Assembly: GCF_000504305.1 (NCBI RefSeq)
Contig: NZ_KI632512.1
Span: 1,610,250-1,674,249 of the forward strand
Source: Nitratidesulfovibrio termitidis HI1
GTDB lineage: Bacteria > Desulfobacterota > Desulfovibrionia > Desulfovibrionales > Desulfovibrionaceae
Length of the DNA: 64,000 bases
Direction of reading: 5' to 3'
The position numbers and the translations under genes are program-made. The notes beneath the pieces were generated by a model. It saw only the letters and a list, made by a program, of their open reading frames with translations, did not search any database and was not told the DNA's origin. Below, in pieces: positions 7,224-15,145 of this stretch (the stretch's first letter is position 1; the number at the start of each line of letters is the position of its first letter).

Positions 7224-8666
7224 ATGACCAAGCACAAGCTCACCACCAACGCAGGCGCCCCCGTACCCGACAACCAGAACGCCATGACCGCCGGGCCGCG
7301 CGGCCCCATGCTGCTGCAGGACGTGTGGTTTCTGGAAAAGCTGGCCCACTTCGACCGGGAGGTAATCCCCGAGCGGCGCATGCACGCCAAGGGGTCCGGC
7401 GCGTACGGCACCTTCACCGTCACCCACGACATCACCAGGTACACCAAGGCCGCCCTGTTCTCGAAAATCGGCAAGAAGACCGACCTGTTCGTGCGCTTTT
7501 CCACCGTGGCGGGCGAACGCGGCGCGGCCGACGCGGAACGCGACATCCGGGGCTTCGCCATCAAGTTCTACACGGAACAGGGCAACTGGGACCTGGTGGG
7601 CAACAACACCCCGGTCTTCTTCCTGCGCGACCCGCTGAAATTCCCCGACCTGAACCACGCCGTGAAGCGCGACCCGCGCACCAACATGCGCAGCGCCAAA
7701 AACAACTGGGATTTCTGGTCCTCGTTGCCCGAGGCGCTGCACCAGGTCACCGTGGTCATGAGCGACCGGGGCATCCCCGCCAGCTACCGGCACATGCACG
7801 GTTTCGGCAGCCACACCTTCAGCTTCATCAGCCCGGACAACCAGCGCTACTGGGTAAAGTTCCACCTGCGCACCCAGCAGGGCATCAAGAACCTGACCGA
7901 CGCCGAGGCCGAGGCCATCGTGGCCAGGGACCGCGAAAGCCACCAGCGCGACCTGTACGACAGCATCGAGCGCGGCGACTTCCCCCGCTGGACCCTGTAC
8001 GTGCAGGTCATGCCCGAAAAGGACGCGGACACCTGCCCCTACCACCCCTTCGACCTGACCAAGGTATGGTTTCACAAGGACTACCCGCTCATCGAGGTGG
8101 GCGTGCTGGAACTGAACCGCAACCCCGAAAACTACTTCGCCGAGGTGGAGCAGGCCGCGTTCAACCCCGCCAGCGTGGTGCCGGGCATCGGCTTTTCGCC
8201 CGACAAGATGTTGCAGGGCCGCCTGTTCTCCTACGGTGATGCGCACCGCTACCGGCTGGGCGTGAACCATCACCTGATCCCGGTAAACGCCGCGCGCTGC
8301 CCCATGCACAGCTACCACCGCGACGGAATGATGCGCGTGGACGGCAACCACGGCAGCACCCTGGCCTACGAGCCCAACAGCTACGGTGAATGGCAGCAGC
8401 AGCCCGACTTCGCCGAGCCCCCGCTGGCCCTCAGCGGCGAGGCGGGGCACTGGGAATACACCTGCGACGACGTGGACTACTTCGACCAGCCGGGACGCCT
8501 GTTCCGCCTGATGACCCCGCAACAGCAGGAAGTACTGTTCCAGAACACCGCCCGGGCCATGGGCGATGCACCGGAAGCAATCAAGCGCCGCCATGTGGGC
8601 AATTGCGCCAAGGCCGATCCCGCATACGGCGCGGGCGTGGCCAAGGCCCTGGGCCTGAAGATGTAG
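7224..8666 (+). CDS. katA: Monofunctional haem catalase, small-subunit clade 3
   Basis: 480 residues, typical for clade 3. Distal haem residues are His54 ([13 protein letters not shown]) and Asn127 ([13 protein letters not shown]); the proximal haem ligand is Tyr337 in [14 protein letters not shown]. It breaks hydrogen peroxide down to water and oxygen in the cytoplasm. AGGAGG precedes the ATG at optimal spacing. The gene stands behind a PerR-box promoter directly after the perR-like gene, so peroxide induction is expected. All active-site motifs are intact. Confidence 0.97.
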   Translation: MTKHKLTTNAGAPVPDNQNAMTAGPRGPMLLQDVWFLEKLAHFDREVIPERRMHAKGSGAYGTFTVTHDITRYTKAALFSKIGKKTDLFVRFSTVAGERGAADAERDIRGFAIKFYTEQGNWDLVGNNTPVFFLRDPLKFPDLNHAVKRDPRTNMRSAKNNWDFWSSLPEALHQVTVVMSDRGIPASYRHMHGFGSHTFSFISPDNQRYWVKFHLRTQQGIKNLTDAEAEAIVARDRESHQRDLYDSIERGDFPRWTLYVQVMPEKDADTCPYHPFDLTKVWFHKDYPLIEVGVLELNRNPENYFAEVEQAAFNPASVVPGIGFSPDKMLQGRLFSYGDAHRYRLGVNHHLIPVNAARCPMHSYHRDGMMRVDGNHGSTLAYEPNSYGEWQQQPDFAEPPLALSGEAGHWEYTCDDVDYFDQPGRLFRLMTPQQQEVLFQNTARAMGDAPEAIKRRHVGNCAKADPAYGAGVAKALGLKM

Positions 8667-8673
8667 TGCGGCA

Positions 8674-8711
8674 GGCGGCGGGCACTCCCTTGCGGGCAGG
8701 CCCGCCGCCTT
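8674..8711 (+). terminator. Hairpin terminator after katA
   Basis: Perfect 10-bp stem GGCGGCGGGC/GCCCGCCGCC (8674-8683, 8700-8709) with a 16-nt loop, 7 bp after the stop, followed by TT only. Confidence 0.6.
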
Positions 8712-8857
8712 CCCCCATCGCCCCGCTTTTCCGATCCGGAGTTCCGACGGCGCGGGCTGCACCCCGCAACCGGCGGAATGCCCGGCGGAATACCGTGATG
8801 CATCCGTTCCTTGGTGCATCCTCCTGTCCGCGGGCCACCCCTGCACGGCCACGCGGA

Positions 8858-8896
8858 AAGGCCCCCGGCGTCACGTGTGGACGTGCCGGGGGCCTT
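8858..8896. repeat. 12-bp perfect inverted repeat
   Basis: AAGGCCCCCGGC (8858-8869) pairs with GCCGGGGGCCTT (8885-8896). It is terminator-shaped in both directions but has only short T stretches and no adjacent gene. Confidence 0.6.
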
Positions 8897-9116
8897 GTGC
8901 GTCGTGCCATTGAACCTGAGAACGGGGAACGGGACCGCCTTGTCAGGCCGGTGTACCTTCCGGTGGGCATCCCCGCCATCTGCACGCCGGAGATGCGCGA
9001 AATCCGGGGACGGCCCGCCCACGGGCAGGTCAACGCGGAACACGCTCCCCACACCATTGACGCACGACCCGGCGCGGGGCCACGGGCCAGTCGTTTTCGC
9101 CTGCCGCCGCCACGCG

Positions 9117-9140
9117 AAAAACCCCGGCGCGGGGCCGGGG
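9117..9140 (-). terminator. Orphan minus-strand intrinsic terminator
   Basis: Perfect 7-bp CCCCGGC/GCCGGGG stem (9122-9128, 9134-9140) followed by TTTTT on the minus strand. No minus-strand gene precedes it until 11,896, beyond the AT-rich island. Confidence 0.7.
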
Positions 9141-9183
9141 CTTCAGACTATTAACAAACGACAACTTTCCCAGAGAGGCCCCC

Positions 9184-9200
9184 GTTACGGCAGCCGTAAC
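9184..9200. promoter_or_regulatory. Operator-like palindrome
   Basis: GTTACGGC, one central base, GCCGTAAC: a perfect 8-bp dyad. It sits 190 bp upstream of the RiPP-like precursor gene. I do not recognise the cognate regulator. Confidence 0.4.
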
Positions 9201-9374
9201 CGCGCCCCTGAACAGTATAAATAGTGTACACAACGCGTGGGGAAGGCTCCTCCGTCCCCCTTTGGCACCTGGCATTGCCATTCCAAAAGCTGCAAATAAA
9301 TTTATTGACTTTGACTTTCAATATCGACAATGTGCCTGTATAGCTTCCCGCCTAAACCGAAAATAGGAGCAGAA

Positions 9375-9965
9375 ATGAAAACCTTGATCCAATTTCTGGC
9401 TGCTGCCTCTGTGGTTTCAAATCCACTTCTCACGAACGCAAAGGATATAAATTACGCGAGACGCGTTCTGGACATATGGAATCATGACATAAAACAACTC
9501 AACAGTAACGAGGTCGTAAGCACTGCCCGAAATTATTCAACAGGAGACACTCACAAACTTTATGTAAACAACGAGGACTGCGTGTATGTTTACGTAGTTA
9601 GGCATAATGGAAAATTAAAAATAGCATCTAACGACTACAGAATAACTCAAGAATTCATGGACTATATAAATTCAGACAGCCGAATTTTTGAAAAATTTAT
9701 CGAAAAACCAAATATAATAATGAAAAAATCCCACGGCCCAACTTCGTTTGAAATAATACCAATCCATCCAGACGCGGATAACAATAACTTAATAATTCCA
9801 AAGAACCCTGTAAACATGTTACAGGCGTATGAAATCGAGCTACATACAAAATCAATAACGTCCGTCGCAGACTCTACAACATGTTGCGCAACAGGAACAT
9901 GCGACAACGTAATCATTCCCGGGGGAAGCAGCGGAAGCGCAGCCTGCCAATCTTGCCACTCTTAG
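9375..9965 (+). CDS. Putative RiPP (lanthipeptide-like) precursor protein
   Basis: 196 residues, AT-rich. The ATG at 9375 follows AGGAGC. Residues 1-22 (MKTLIQFLAAASVVSNPLLTNA) resemble a Sec signal peptide. Residues 23-158 form an unrecognised leader-like domain. The tail from about residue 160 is crowded with Ser, Thr and Cys: DSTTCCATGTC (Cys170, 171, 176), a GG at 183-184, then SSGSAACQSCHS (Cys191, 194). That composition is what a class II lanthipeptide core looks like. It heads a tight operon with an acetyltransferase and a LanM-type dehydratase (spacing 11 bp, then 4-bp overlap), so it is the natural substrate candidate. It is very long for a precursor. A secreted Cys-rich protein with unrelated modification genes cannot be excluded. 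Confidence 0.6.
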   Translation: MKTLIQFLAAASVVSNPLLTNAKDINYARRVLDIWNHDIKQLNSNEVVSTARNYSTGDTHKLYVNNEDCVYVYVVRHNGKLKIASNDYRITQEFMDYINSDSRIFEKFIEKPNIIMKKSHGPTSFEIIPIHPDADNNNLIIPKNPVNMLQAYEIELHTKSITSVADSTTCCATGTCDNVIIPGGSSGSAACQSCHS

Positions 9966-9976
9966 ACGAGGAGAAA

Positions 9977-10393
9977 ATGCAAATGGAGTTTTCTATAGTT
10001 GACAAAGCAGACCTCACCGAACAGACATGCACACACATTGGGCATATCTATGTATCATGCGGATGGGGAACCGCATACGATTGGAAAAAAATCAAAGAAG
10101 CGTTCACAAACACAGACTACTATCGCATTGCAATCAACAAATCCAAAGAACCTATTGGTTTTATTCGAGCTTTCACCGACAACGTATTCGCCACATGGCT
10201 TGCCGAATTGGTTGTCGGAAAAGACATGCAAAGGCAAGGCATCGGAACCGCACTGTTAAGCAAATTTGTTCAAGACTTTGAACATACAGCTATATACCTG
10301 CTCCCTCTAAAAGGCACAGAAATTTTCTTTACACGCGCAGGCTTGACCCAAAGAGACAAGTTGTCCGCCCATGCTCGCCGGGCTCTGCGGTGA
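9977..10393 (+). CDS. GNAT family N-acetyltransferase
   Basis: 138 residues. The acetyl-CoA binding motif A is clear: LVVGKDMQRQGIGTALL, with R/Q-x-x-G-x-G/A. The preceding strand and later IYLLPLKGTEIFFTRAGL match the GNAT fold. Two starts are possible: ATG 9977 (3 nt after GAGGAG) and ATG 9983 (9 nt after it, better spacing). The gene lies between the precursor and the dehydratase and overlaps the latter by 4 bp. By position it may acetylate the mature peptide, or protect the producer by acetylating it; acetyltransferases tailor other RiPPs such as goadsporin. The substrate is unproved. Confidence 0.75.
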   Translation: MQMEFSIVDKADLTEQTCTHIGHIYVSCGWGTAYDWKKIKEAFTNTDYYRIAINKSKEPIGFIRAFTDNVFATWLAELVVGKDMQRQGIGTALLSKFVQDFEHTAIYLLPLKGTEIFFTRAGLTQRDKLSAHARRALR

Positions 10394-11856
10394 ACCTCCA
10401 CTCCCAAAGCATCGAACAAGCCCTGACTGATTCTGTAAAAGAGCTTGTTCGATGCTACTTCAAAGAATTTCCAGTGCGTACACCTTTCGAGTGTGATCTA
10501 AAAACACTTGAACAGCGGCTCGTTAAAATAGGCATCGAACTATACGCGCCATCGATCACCTTGATGGCTGGCATTAACAACAATTTCGACACAAGACTCG
10601 CAGAACTTATCTCGCTTAGCTACATTGACGAGACATTTCAGCGCATAGTTAAAAACAAAACAAAATACATCACCGTTGCCCTCAACGAAATACATGCCTT
10701 CATCAGAACAAAATTTCCCACACAGCCTTACTCTCTTGAAATACAATTCCCTGGAAGCGACTCACACAACCTTGGAAGAGAGACGCTGTTTTTTAACGTC
10801 ATCCTTGCATATTCAAAAGAAAAATACGTATTCAAACCGTCATGCTGCGCAACCCAAAGGGTCATAAACAGCTTCATCACCGAAGCATTTCACGATAAAA
10901 TATGCAACAATCCTCCAATCCAAAAAATTGAAGCACACGAAAATGGAAATTATTGCATCAAAAAATTTATTAAAGTAGAAGGAATAAACAACGGAAACGA
11001 CATATCTGGGTTTATGTTTGCACTTGGAATGGTAATGTGCATTTCTTTATACACAAAAGCAACAGACCTTCACTTCGAAAACATCATTGTCACAAACGGA
11101 ATGCCCTACATTATCGACGGGGAGATCATTCTGGATGACACCCTGCCAGATCACTCAGAAATCGTATTAAATTCAGGAATATTGCAATATTTGCACTACG
11201 CCATGAACGACATTTACCAATTTACAAACATTGAAGCGAATATACTCAACAATGAACTAAGCTTTTTAAAAACGATAGAATACACACATCACTCATTAAA
11301 CAAAAAAGATTCAATACCCTTGGATAACAAAAAAAACATCTCCGCACTCGTCGATGGTTTTGCAGCATGTTTCAACTTAATTAAATCACGAAGAAAACAC
11401 TTTATAGATACGTCAGCAGCCATTCTATACGAAAAAAATATAAAAATCAGATACCTGCCAAGATTTACAGCATTTTACAAAATAACACAATTACTGCTTT
11501 GGACGCCTTTCCCACAAAGCACAGCAATGCGCATATCTGAAGTACAAAAAAGACTGCTTGCCCACACATTAACAGCAAGAGAAACGCGAAATCTCACCAG
11601 CAACATCCATCGCCTTACAAAGGCTGAGATAGCAGATTTCGAAGAAGGAGATATACCTTATTTCTGGGCGAATCGTAATGGGGCTCTGCACCACAGGACA
11701 GGAGTGATATCTAAAAATCACAGTAAACCACCAGCGACAATACTTGAGCGTACGATACGAGACGCGAGCGCAATGTCACTTAAGAAAACACTCATCCCAA
11801 AACTCAAGGATGCATTCAAGAGTGTCGTCAGAATAATAGAAGAAAAAAATCACTAG
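10390..11856 (+). CDS. Stand-alone LanM-type dehydratase domain (DUF4135), no cyclase
   Basis: 488 residues; GTG start overlapping the upstream stop (GTGA). Motifs of the class II lanthipeptide synthetase N-terminal lipid-kinase-like dehydratase are present in order: SDSHNLGR (Asp124, His126), YVFKP (Lys149), ATDLHFENII (Asp226, His228, Asn231), IIDGE (Asp243), and the late signature EIADFEEGDIPYF (413-425). This domain phosphorylates Ser/Thr and eliminates phosphate to form Dha/Dhb. A normal LanM is about 1000 residues and ends in a zinc-dependent LanC cyclase; here the protein ends at 488 and the next gene is unrelated and on the other strand. So the product may be dehydrated but not enzymatically cyclised. 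AT-rich composition argues for recent transfer. Confidence 0.85.
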   Translation: MNLHSQSIEQALTDSVKELVRCYFKEFPVRTPFECDLKTLEQRLVKIGIELYAPSITLMAGINNNFDTRLAELISLSYIDETFQRIVKNKTKYITVALNEIHAFIRTKFPTQPYSLEIQFPGSDSHNLGRETLFFNVILAYSKEKYVFKPSCCATQRVINSFITEAFHDKICNNPPIQKIEAHENGNYCIKKFIKVEGINNGNDISGFMFALGMVMCISLYTKATDLHFENIIVTNGMPYIIDGEIILDDTLPDHSEIVLNSGILQYLHYAMNDIYQFTNIEANILNNELSFLKTIEYTHHSLNKKDSIPLDNKKNISALVDGFAACFNLIKSRRKHFIDTSAAILYEKNIKIRYLPRFTAFYKITQLLLWTPFPQSTAMRISEVQKRLLAHTLTARETRNLTSNIHRLTKAEIADFEEGDIPYFWANRNGALHHRTGVISKNHSKPPATILERTIRDASAMSLKKTLIPKLKDAFKSVVRIIEEKNH

Positions 11857-11895
11857 AGGGATGGGCATGCACTAAGGCAATAGTCAGACACGGTC

Positions 11896-14745
11896 TTACC
11901 CGTACTGAATTTGTGCTGGAGATGCTAAGCCGTTCTCCCGCCGGGCAAGGGCCAGCCACGCCGCCGCCACCTTGCGGCAGAACACCTCGGAGGCTTCAAC
12001 CAGCAGTGGCATGTCGCGGGCCAGGTCGTCGAAGTACACGTCGTCGAACTTCTCGCGGTAGGTTGCGTATTCGCTCATGCGCCCCTTGCGGAATATGTCC
12101 ACCCAGTCCTGCACGATGGCGGAATCCACCTCCAGATGGAACTGGAACCCGTACGAGGCGTTGCCCACGCGGAAGCACTGGTTGCGGCACCGGTCGCCCC
12201 GCACCAGCAGGGTGGCCCCCTGCGGCAGGTCGAAGGTGTCTTCGTGGAAAGACATCAGGCGCGGCAGGGGCAGCGCCCCGGACAGAGCCGGACCCAACAC
12301 GGGGTCGCTCAGACCCGCGTCGGTGGGCATGAAGGCCACAAAGCCGAACTCCGGCGCGTCCATGGTCCACGGCCTGCCGCCATGGGCGCGGGCCAGCAGT
12401 TGCGCTCCCAGGCAGATGCCAGCCACCGGCTTGCCCGCCGCGTCGAAGACGCGCAGCAGATCCATCAGGTGCGGGAAATGGGGCGAGCCTTCGTCGTCCC
12501 AGCAGTGCTGCGGGCCGCCCAGGACCACCAGCGCGTCGTACCCGGCCAGGGCTGCGTCGAGCGACGGCAGCGCATCTCCCGCCGCAGGCAAAACATCACC
12601 TTGCCCCGGTCGCAGGGTGGTCAGCGCCGCGCCGCAGCGCGCCAGTTCCTTGCAGAAGTTGCCGCAGGGGGCGTCGTCGCTGTGCCGCACCACCAGCACG
12701 CGCAGCCCCGTGACACCATCGTCGGGCCACGGGGTTACCCGCACGCAGGTTTCGTAGTACGGCGTGCCGCGCCCCACCAGACTGGCCAGCGCGCGGGTGA
12801 GCAGGTTCAGCCCGTGTCCGGCCTTGTTCCAGCCGCCGCGCTCGGCCACCAGGATGTCCGCCCGCTGGCCGTCTGCGGTGCGCAGGACGGCCTTCACCGC
12901 GCCGACCCTGCTTTCCACCCGCACCACCGCCCCGTCGGACAGGCCCAGCCGGGCGGCTTCTTTTGTGGCCAGCACCACCTCGGTCAGGGCGTCGTGCTCG
13001 GCCATGGTGCGCTCGGAGCAGATGTACCCGTGCGGGGCGATGGTCAGCAGGCGGTAGGGATAGTCCGGCTCCACCGCGCCCAGCCCAGCGGGGTCGAAGT
13101 CGGTCATGAACCGGAACTTGCCGGACGGCGTGGGAAAGGTCTTGTCCGCGTAGGGCGCCATGGGCGCGTCCAGCCGGTAGGCCCCGGCGCGCAGCCGCTC
13201 CAGCGTGCAGCCCTGCGCCCACATGGGCGTGCACAGGTCGCACAGCCACTCGTCCACCCCGCGCCGAAACCGTTCGGCAAAGGGAAAGCGCGCCGCAAGA
13301 TCGTGGAACATCATGAATTCCGAACGGCACTCTCCCACCGGCTCGATGGCCTTGTTCACCGGCCCCACGTAGTTGTGGCCGTAGCTGGCCATGGCGTCGT
13401 CTTCTTCCAGAAAGGTGGTGGCGGGCAGGAATACGTGGGCCAGATCCGCCGTGTCGTCCATGAAGTGGCCGGAATAGACCACGAATTCCGCCTTGCGGAA
13501 GGCGCGGGTAACGGCCCCGGCATCCGCCGCCATGCAAGCCGGGTTGCCCGCCGTGACCATGATCATGCGGATTTCCGGGTCGCGCGCGTCCAGAATCTCG
13601 CGGCCAATCTCGGGCAGCAACAGGGTGCGCCGGGGCGGGTTCAGCCCGTCGCCCCAGTACTGCTGGTCGTAGGGGCCGTATTCCTCGAAGCCCTGGCTCA
13701 CCCCGCCGCCCGGCACGCCGATGTTGCCGCTTATGGCCCCCAGCGCGTCCACGGCGCGGATGGACAGGTGCGCCGCCTCGTGCCGGTGCATGCCCCAGCC
13801 TAGCAGGATGGACGTGGGCCGCTGGCGCAGCACCATGTCCGCCAGAAATTCCGCGTCGGCCACGGGTACGCCGCAACGGGCGCACAGGTCGTCCACCGTG
13901 TACCGGTCAAGGATGCGCAGGTATTCCGCCGCGCCCTCAGCGTGATGCTGCATGAATTCGCGGTCCTCGCCCCCGGCATGCAGGATGAGTTTGGTCACCG
14001 CCATGGCCAGAAAGGCGTCGGTGCCCGCGCGCGGGGCGATATGCCGGTCGGCCAGCGGGGCCGAGCGATTGCGGGCCGGGTCCACCAGAACGACCGTTGC
14101 CCCTCGCTTGCGAATCTCGCGCAGGATGGGCACCAGGCTGATCTGGGTGGATGCCGGGTTGCGGCCCCACAGGATGAGCGAGTTGCAGTTGTAATGGTCC
14201 AGCGGGTCGTGCGAGACCCGTTCGCCAAAATCGAGGTTCTGCGAACCCTGCCCCGCCCCGCCGCACAGCGAGCCGCGCAGGGTGGTCACCCCGCCGAACA
14301 GGTTGAAGAAATAGCGGTTCAGCAGCTTCAGCGCGGTACGTTCGCCGTAGCCCTGATAGTACAGAATGGCTTCCGTGCCCGATTCGTCGCGGATGGCGGT
14401 CATGCGCGCGGCGATGCGGTCCAGCGCCTCGTCCCACGTGGCCCGCCGCCACGGCTGGGTGCGGTGGTCGCGCAGCAGCGGGTGCGTGATGCGTTCCGGG
14501 CTGTACACCCGCTTCACATAGCGCTGCGCCTTGACGCAGGCCTTGCCGCGCGTCAGCGGGTGGTCCGGGTCGCCCGCAAGCCGCACCAGACGGCCATCGC
14601 GCACGGTGGCCACAAGGCCGCAGCTGTTGGGGCAGTCGCGGGTGCAACTGGTAATGATGCGCTTCTCACCGGAAGCCTCGCCCCCGTCATGAGCAAGCGC
14701 GAGGCCCGGCGCAATGCCGGGCGCATGAGCCGCTGTGGTGCACAT
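11896..14745 (-). CDS. Molybdopterin oxidoreductase fused to a class I glutamine amidotransferase domain
   Basis: 949 residues. Residues 30-75 carry the 4Fe-4S binding pattern CTRDCPNSCG with a fourth Cys70 (GKACVKA). The body (about 75-700) is a DMSO-reductase/formate-dehydrogenase-type bis-MGD fold, ending in a dinucleotide-binding barrel (PHGYICSERTMAEHDALTEV). Residues about 715-940 are a complete GMP-synthase-like amidotransferase: nucleophile Cys778 in GICLGAQLLA and His870/Glu872 in FQFHLEV. No Tat signal is visible, so it is probably cytoplasmic. Fusion of an oxidoreductase with an amidotransferase is unusual; substrates are unknown. The start at 14745 has only a weak GGGATGGA upstream, so the first residues are uncertain. 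Confidence 0.85.
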   Translation of the reverse strand: MCTTAAHAPGIAPGLALAHDGGEASGEKRIITSCTRDCPNSCGLVATVRDGRLVRLAGDPDHPLTRGKACVKAQRYVKRVYSPERITHPLLRDHRTQPWRRATWDEALDRIAARMTAIRDESGTEAILYYQGYGERTALKLLNRYFFNLFGGVTTLRGSLCGGAGQGSQNLDFGERVSHDPLDHYNCNSLILWGRNPASTQISLVPILREIRKRGATVVLVDPARNRSAPLADRHIAPRAGTDAFLAMAVTKLILHAGGEDREFMQHHAEGAAEYLRILDRYTVDDLCARCGVPVADAEFLADMVLRQRPTSILLGWGMHRHEAAHLSIRAVDALGAISGNIGVPGGGVSQGFEEYGPYDQQYWGDGLNPPRRTLLLPEIGREILDARDPEIRMIMVTAGNPACMAADAGAVTRAFRKAEFVVYSGHFMDDTADLAHVFLPATTFLEEDDAMASYGHNYVGPVNKAIEPVGECRSEFMMFHDLAARFPFAERFRRGVDEWLCDLCTPMWAQGCTLERLRAGAYRLDAPMAPYADKTFPTPSGKFRFMTDFDPAGLGAVEPDYPYRLLTIAPHGYICSERTMAEHDALTEVVLATKEAARLGLSDGAVVRVESRVGAVKAVLRTADGQRADILVAERGGWNKAGHGLNLLTRALASLVGRGTPYYETCVRVTPWPDDGVTGLRVLVVRHSDDAPCGNFCKELARCGAALTTLRPGQGDVLPAAGDALPSLDAALAGYDALVVLGGPQHCWDDEGSPHFPHLMDLLRVFDAAGKPVAGICLGAQLLARAHGGRPWTMDAPEFGFVAFMPTDAGLSDPVLGPALSGALPLPRLMSFHEDTFDLPQGATLLVRGDRCRNQCFRVGNASYGFQFHLEVDSAIVQDWVDIFRKGRMSEYATYREKFDDVYFDDLARDMPLLVEASEVFCRKVAAAWLALARRENGLASPAQIQYG

Positions 14746-15044
14746 GTCGTTCCATCCCGTGGCGCAACCCCCGGATGGCGGCCCGAAGGCCGGAACGGGG
14801 CGTGCCCTGCCCGCGCGCCCGCAGTCCCGTTCATGGCACAGCCCGCCCGGCGGGGCAAGCGGCCCCGTGCCCCGTGTAGCCGCCTCTCCCTCCCGCCGGG
14901 CGCCCGCCACCCGTCCGCACCGCAGCCGTCTGCCCGTAGCCGTCTGCCCGCAGCCGTTCGGGATGCGCCATCCCCTTGTTAAGGGAGCGTCCCGGCGCTA
15001 CAACCATGGCGGCGCCCGCGCTATCCCGCGCGCCGCGCATCATC

Positions 15045-15089
15045 GTCATTATCGTCATTATCGCCATTATCGCCATTATCGTCATTATC
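15045..15089. repeat. 9-bp microsatellite, five copies
   Basis: GTCATTATC / GCCATTATC repeated five times just upstream of the D-Ala-D-Ala-ligase-like gene. It lies in the leader or promoter area, so copy-number change could alter spacing. Confidence 0.85.
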
Positions 15090-15145
15090 CACATGGCGGG
15101 CCGCATGGCCATGCGCCGCGCCCGCAAACCATACAGGAAGCCATC

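Larger units (their letters stand above)
8712..9374. other. 663-bp intergenic stretch with three inverted repeats
   Basis: No credible gene is seen. It holds a hairpin at 8858-8896, an orphan minus-strand terminator at 9117-9140 and an operator-like palindrome at 9184-9200. The sequence turns from GC-rich to AT-rich near 9200-9300, marking the left edge of the RiPP-like island. Tandem TTGACT hexamers at 9305-9316 are a possible promoter region for that island, but no convincing -10 could be fixed. Confidence 0.6.

Noticed and set aside
9264-9278. Sigma-54-like GG...GC pair upstream of the RiPP-like operon
   Set aside because: TTGGCAC and TTGCC are present but the GG to GC spacing is 11, not the strict 10, so a -24/-12 promoter is unlikely.
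12136-13803. 555-codon plus-strand open frame opposite the oxidoreductase
   Set aside because: Shadow of the minus-strand enzyme; composition is not protein-like.
15045-15089. CRISPR-like array
   Set aside because: Units are 9 bp with no spacers; it is a microsatellite. No CRISPR array or cas gene was seen in the window.
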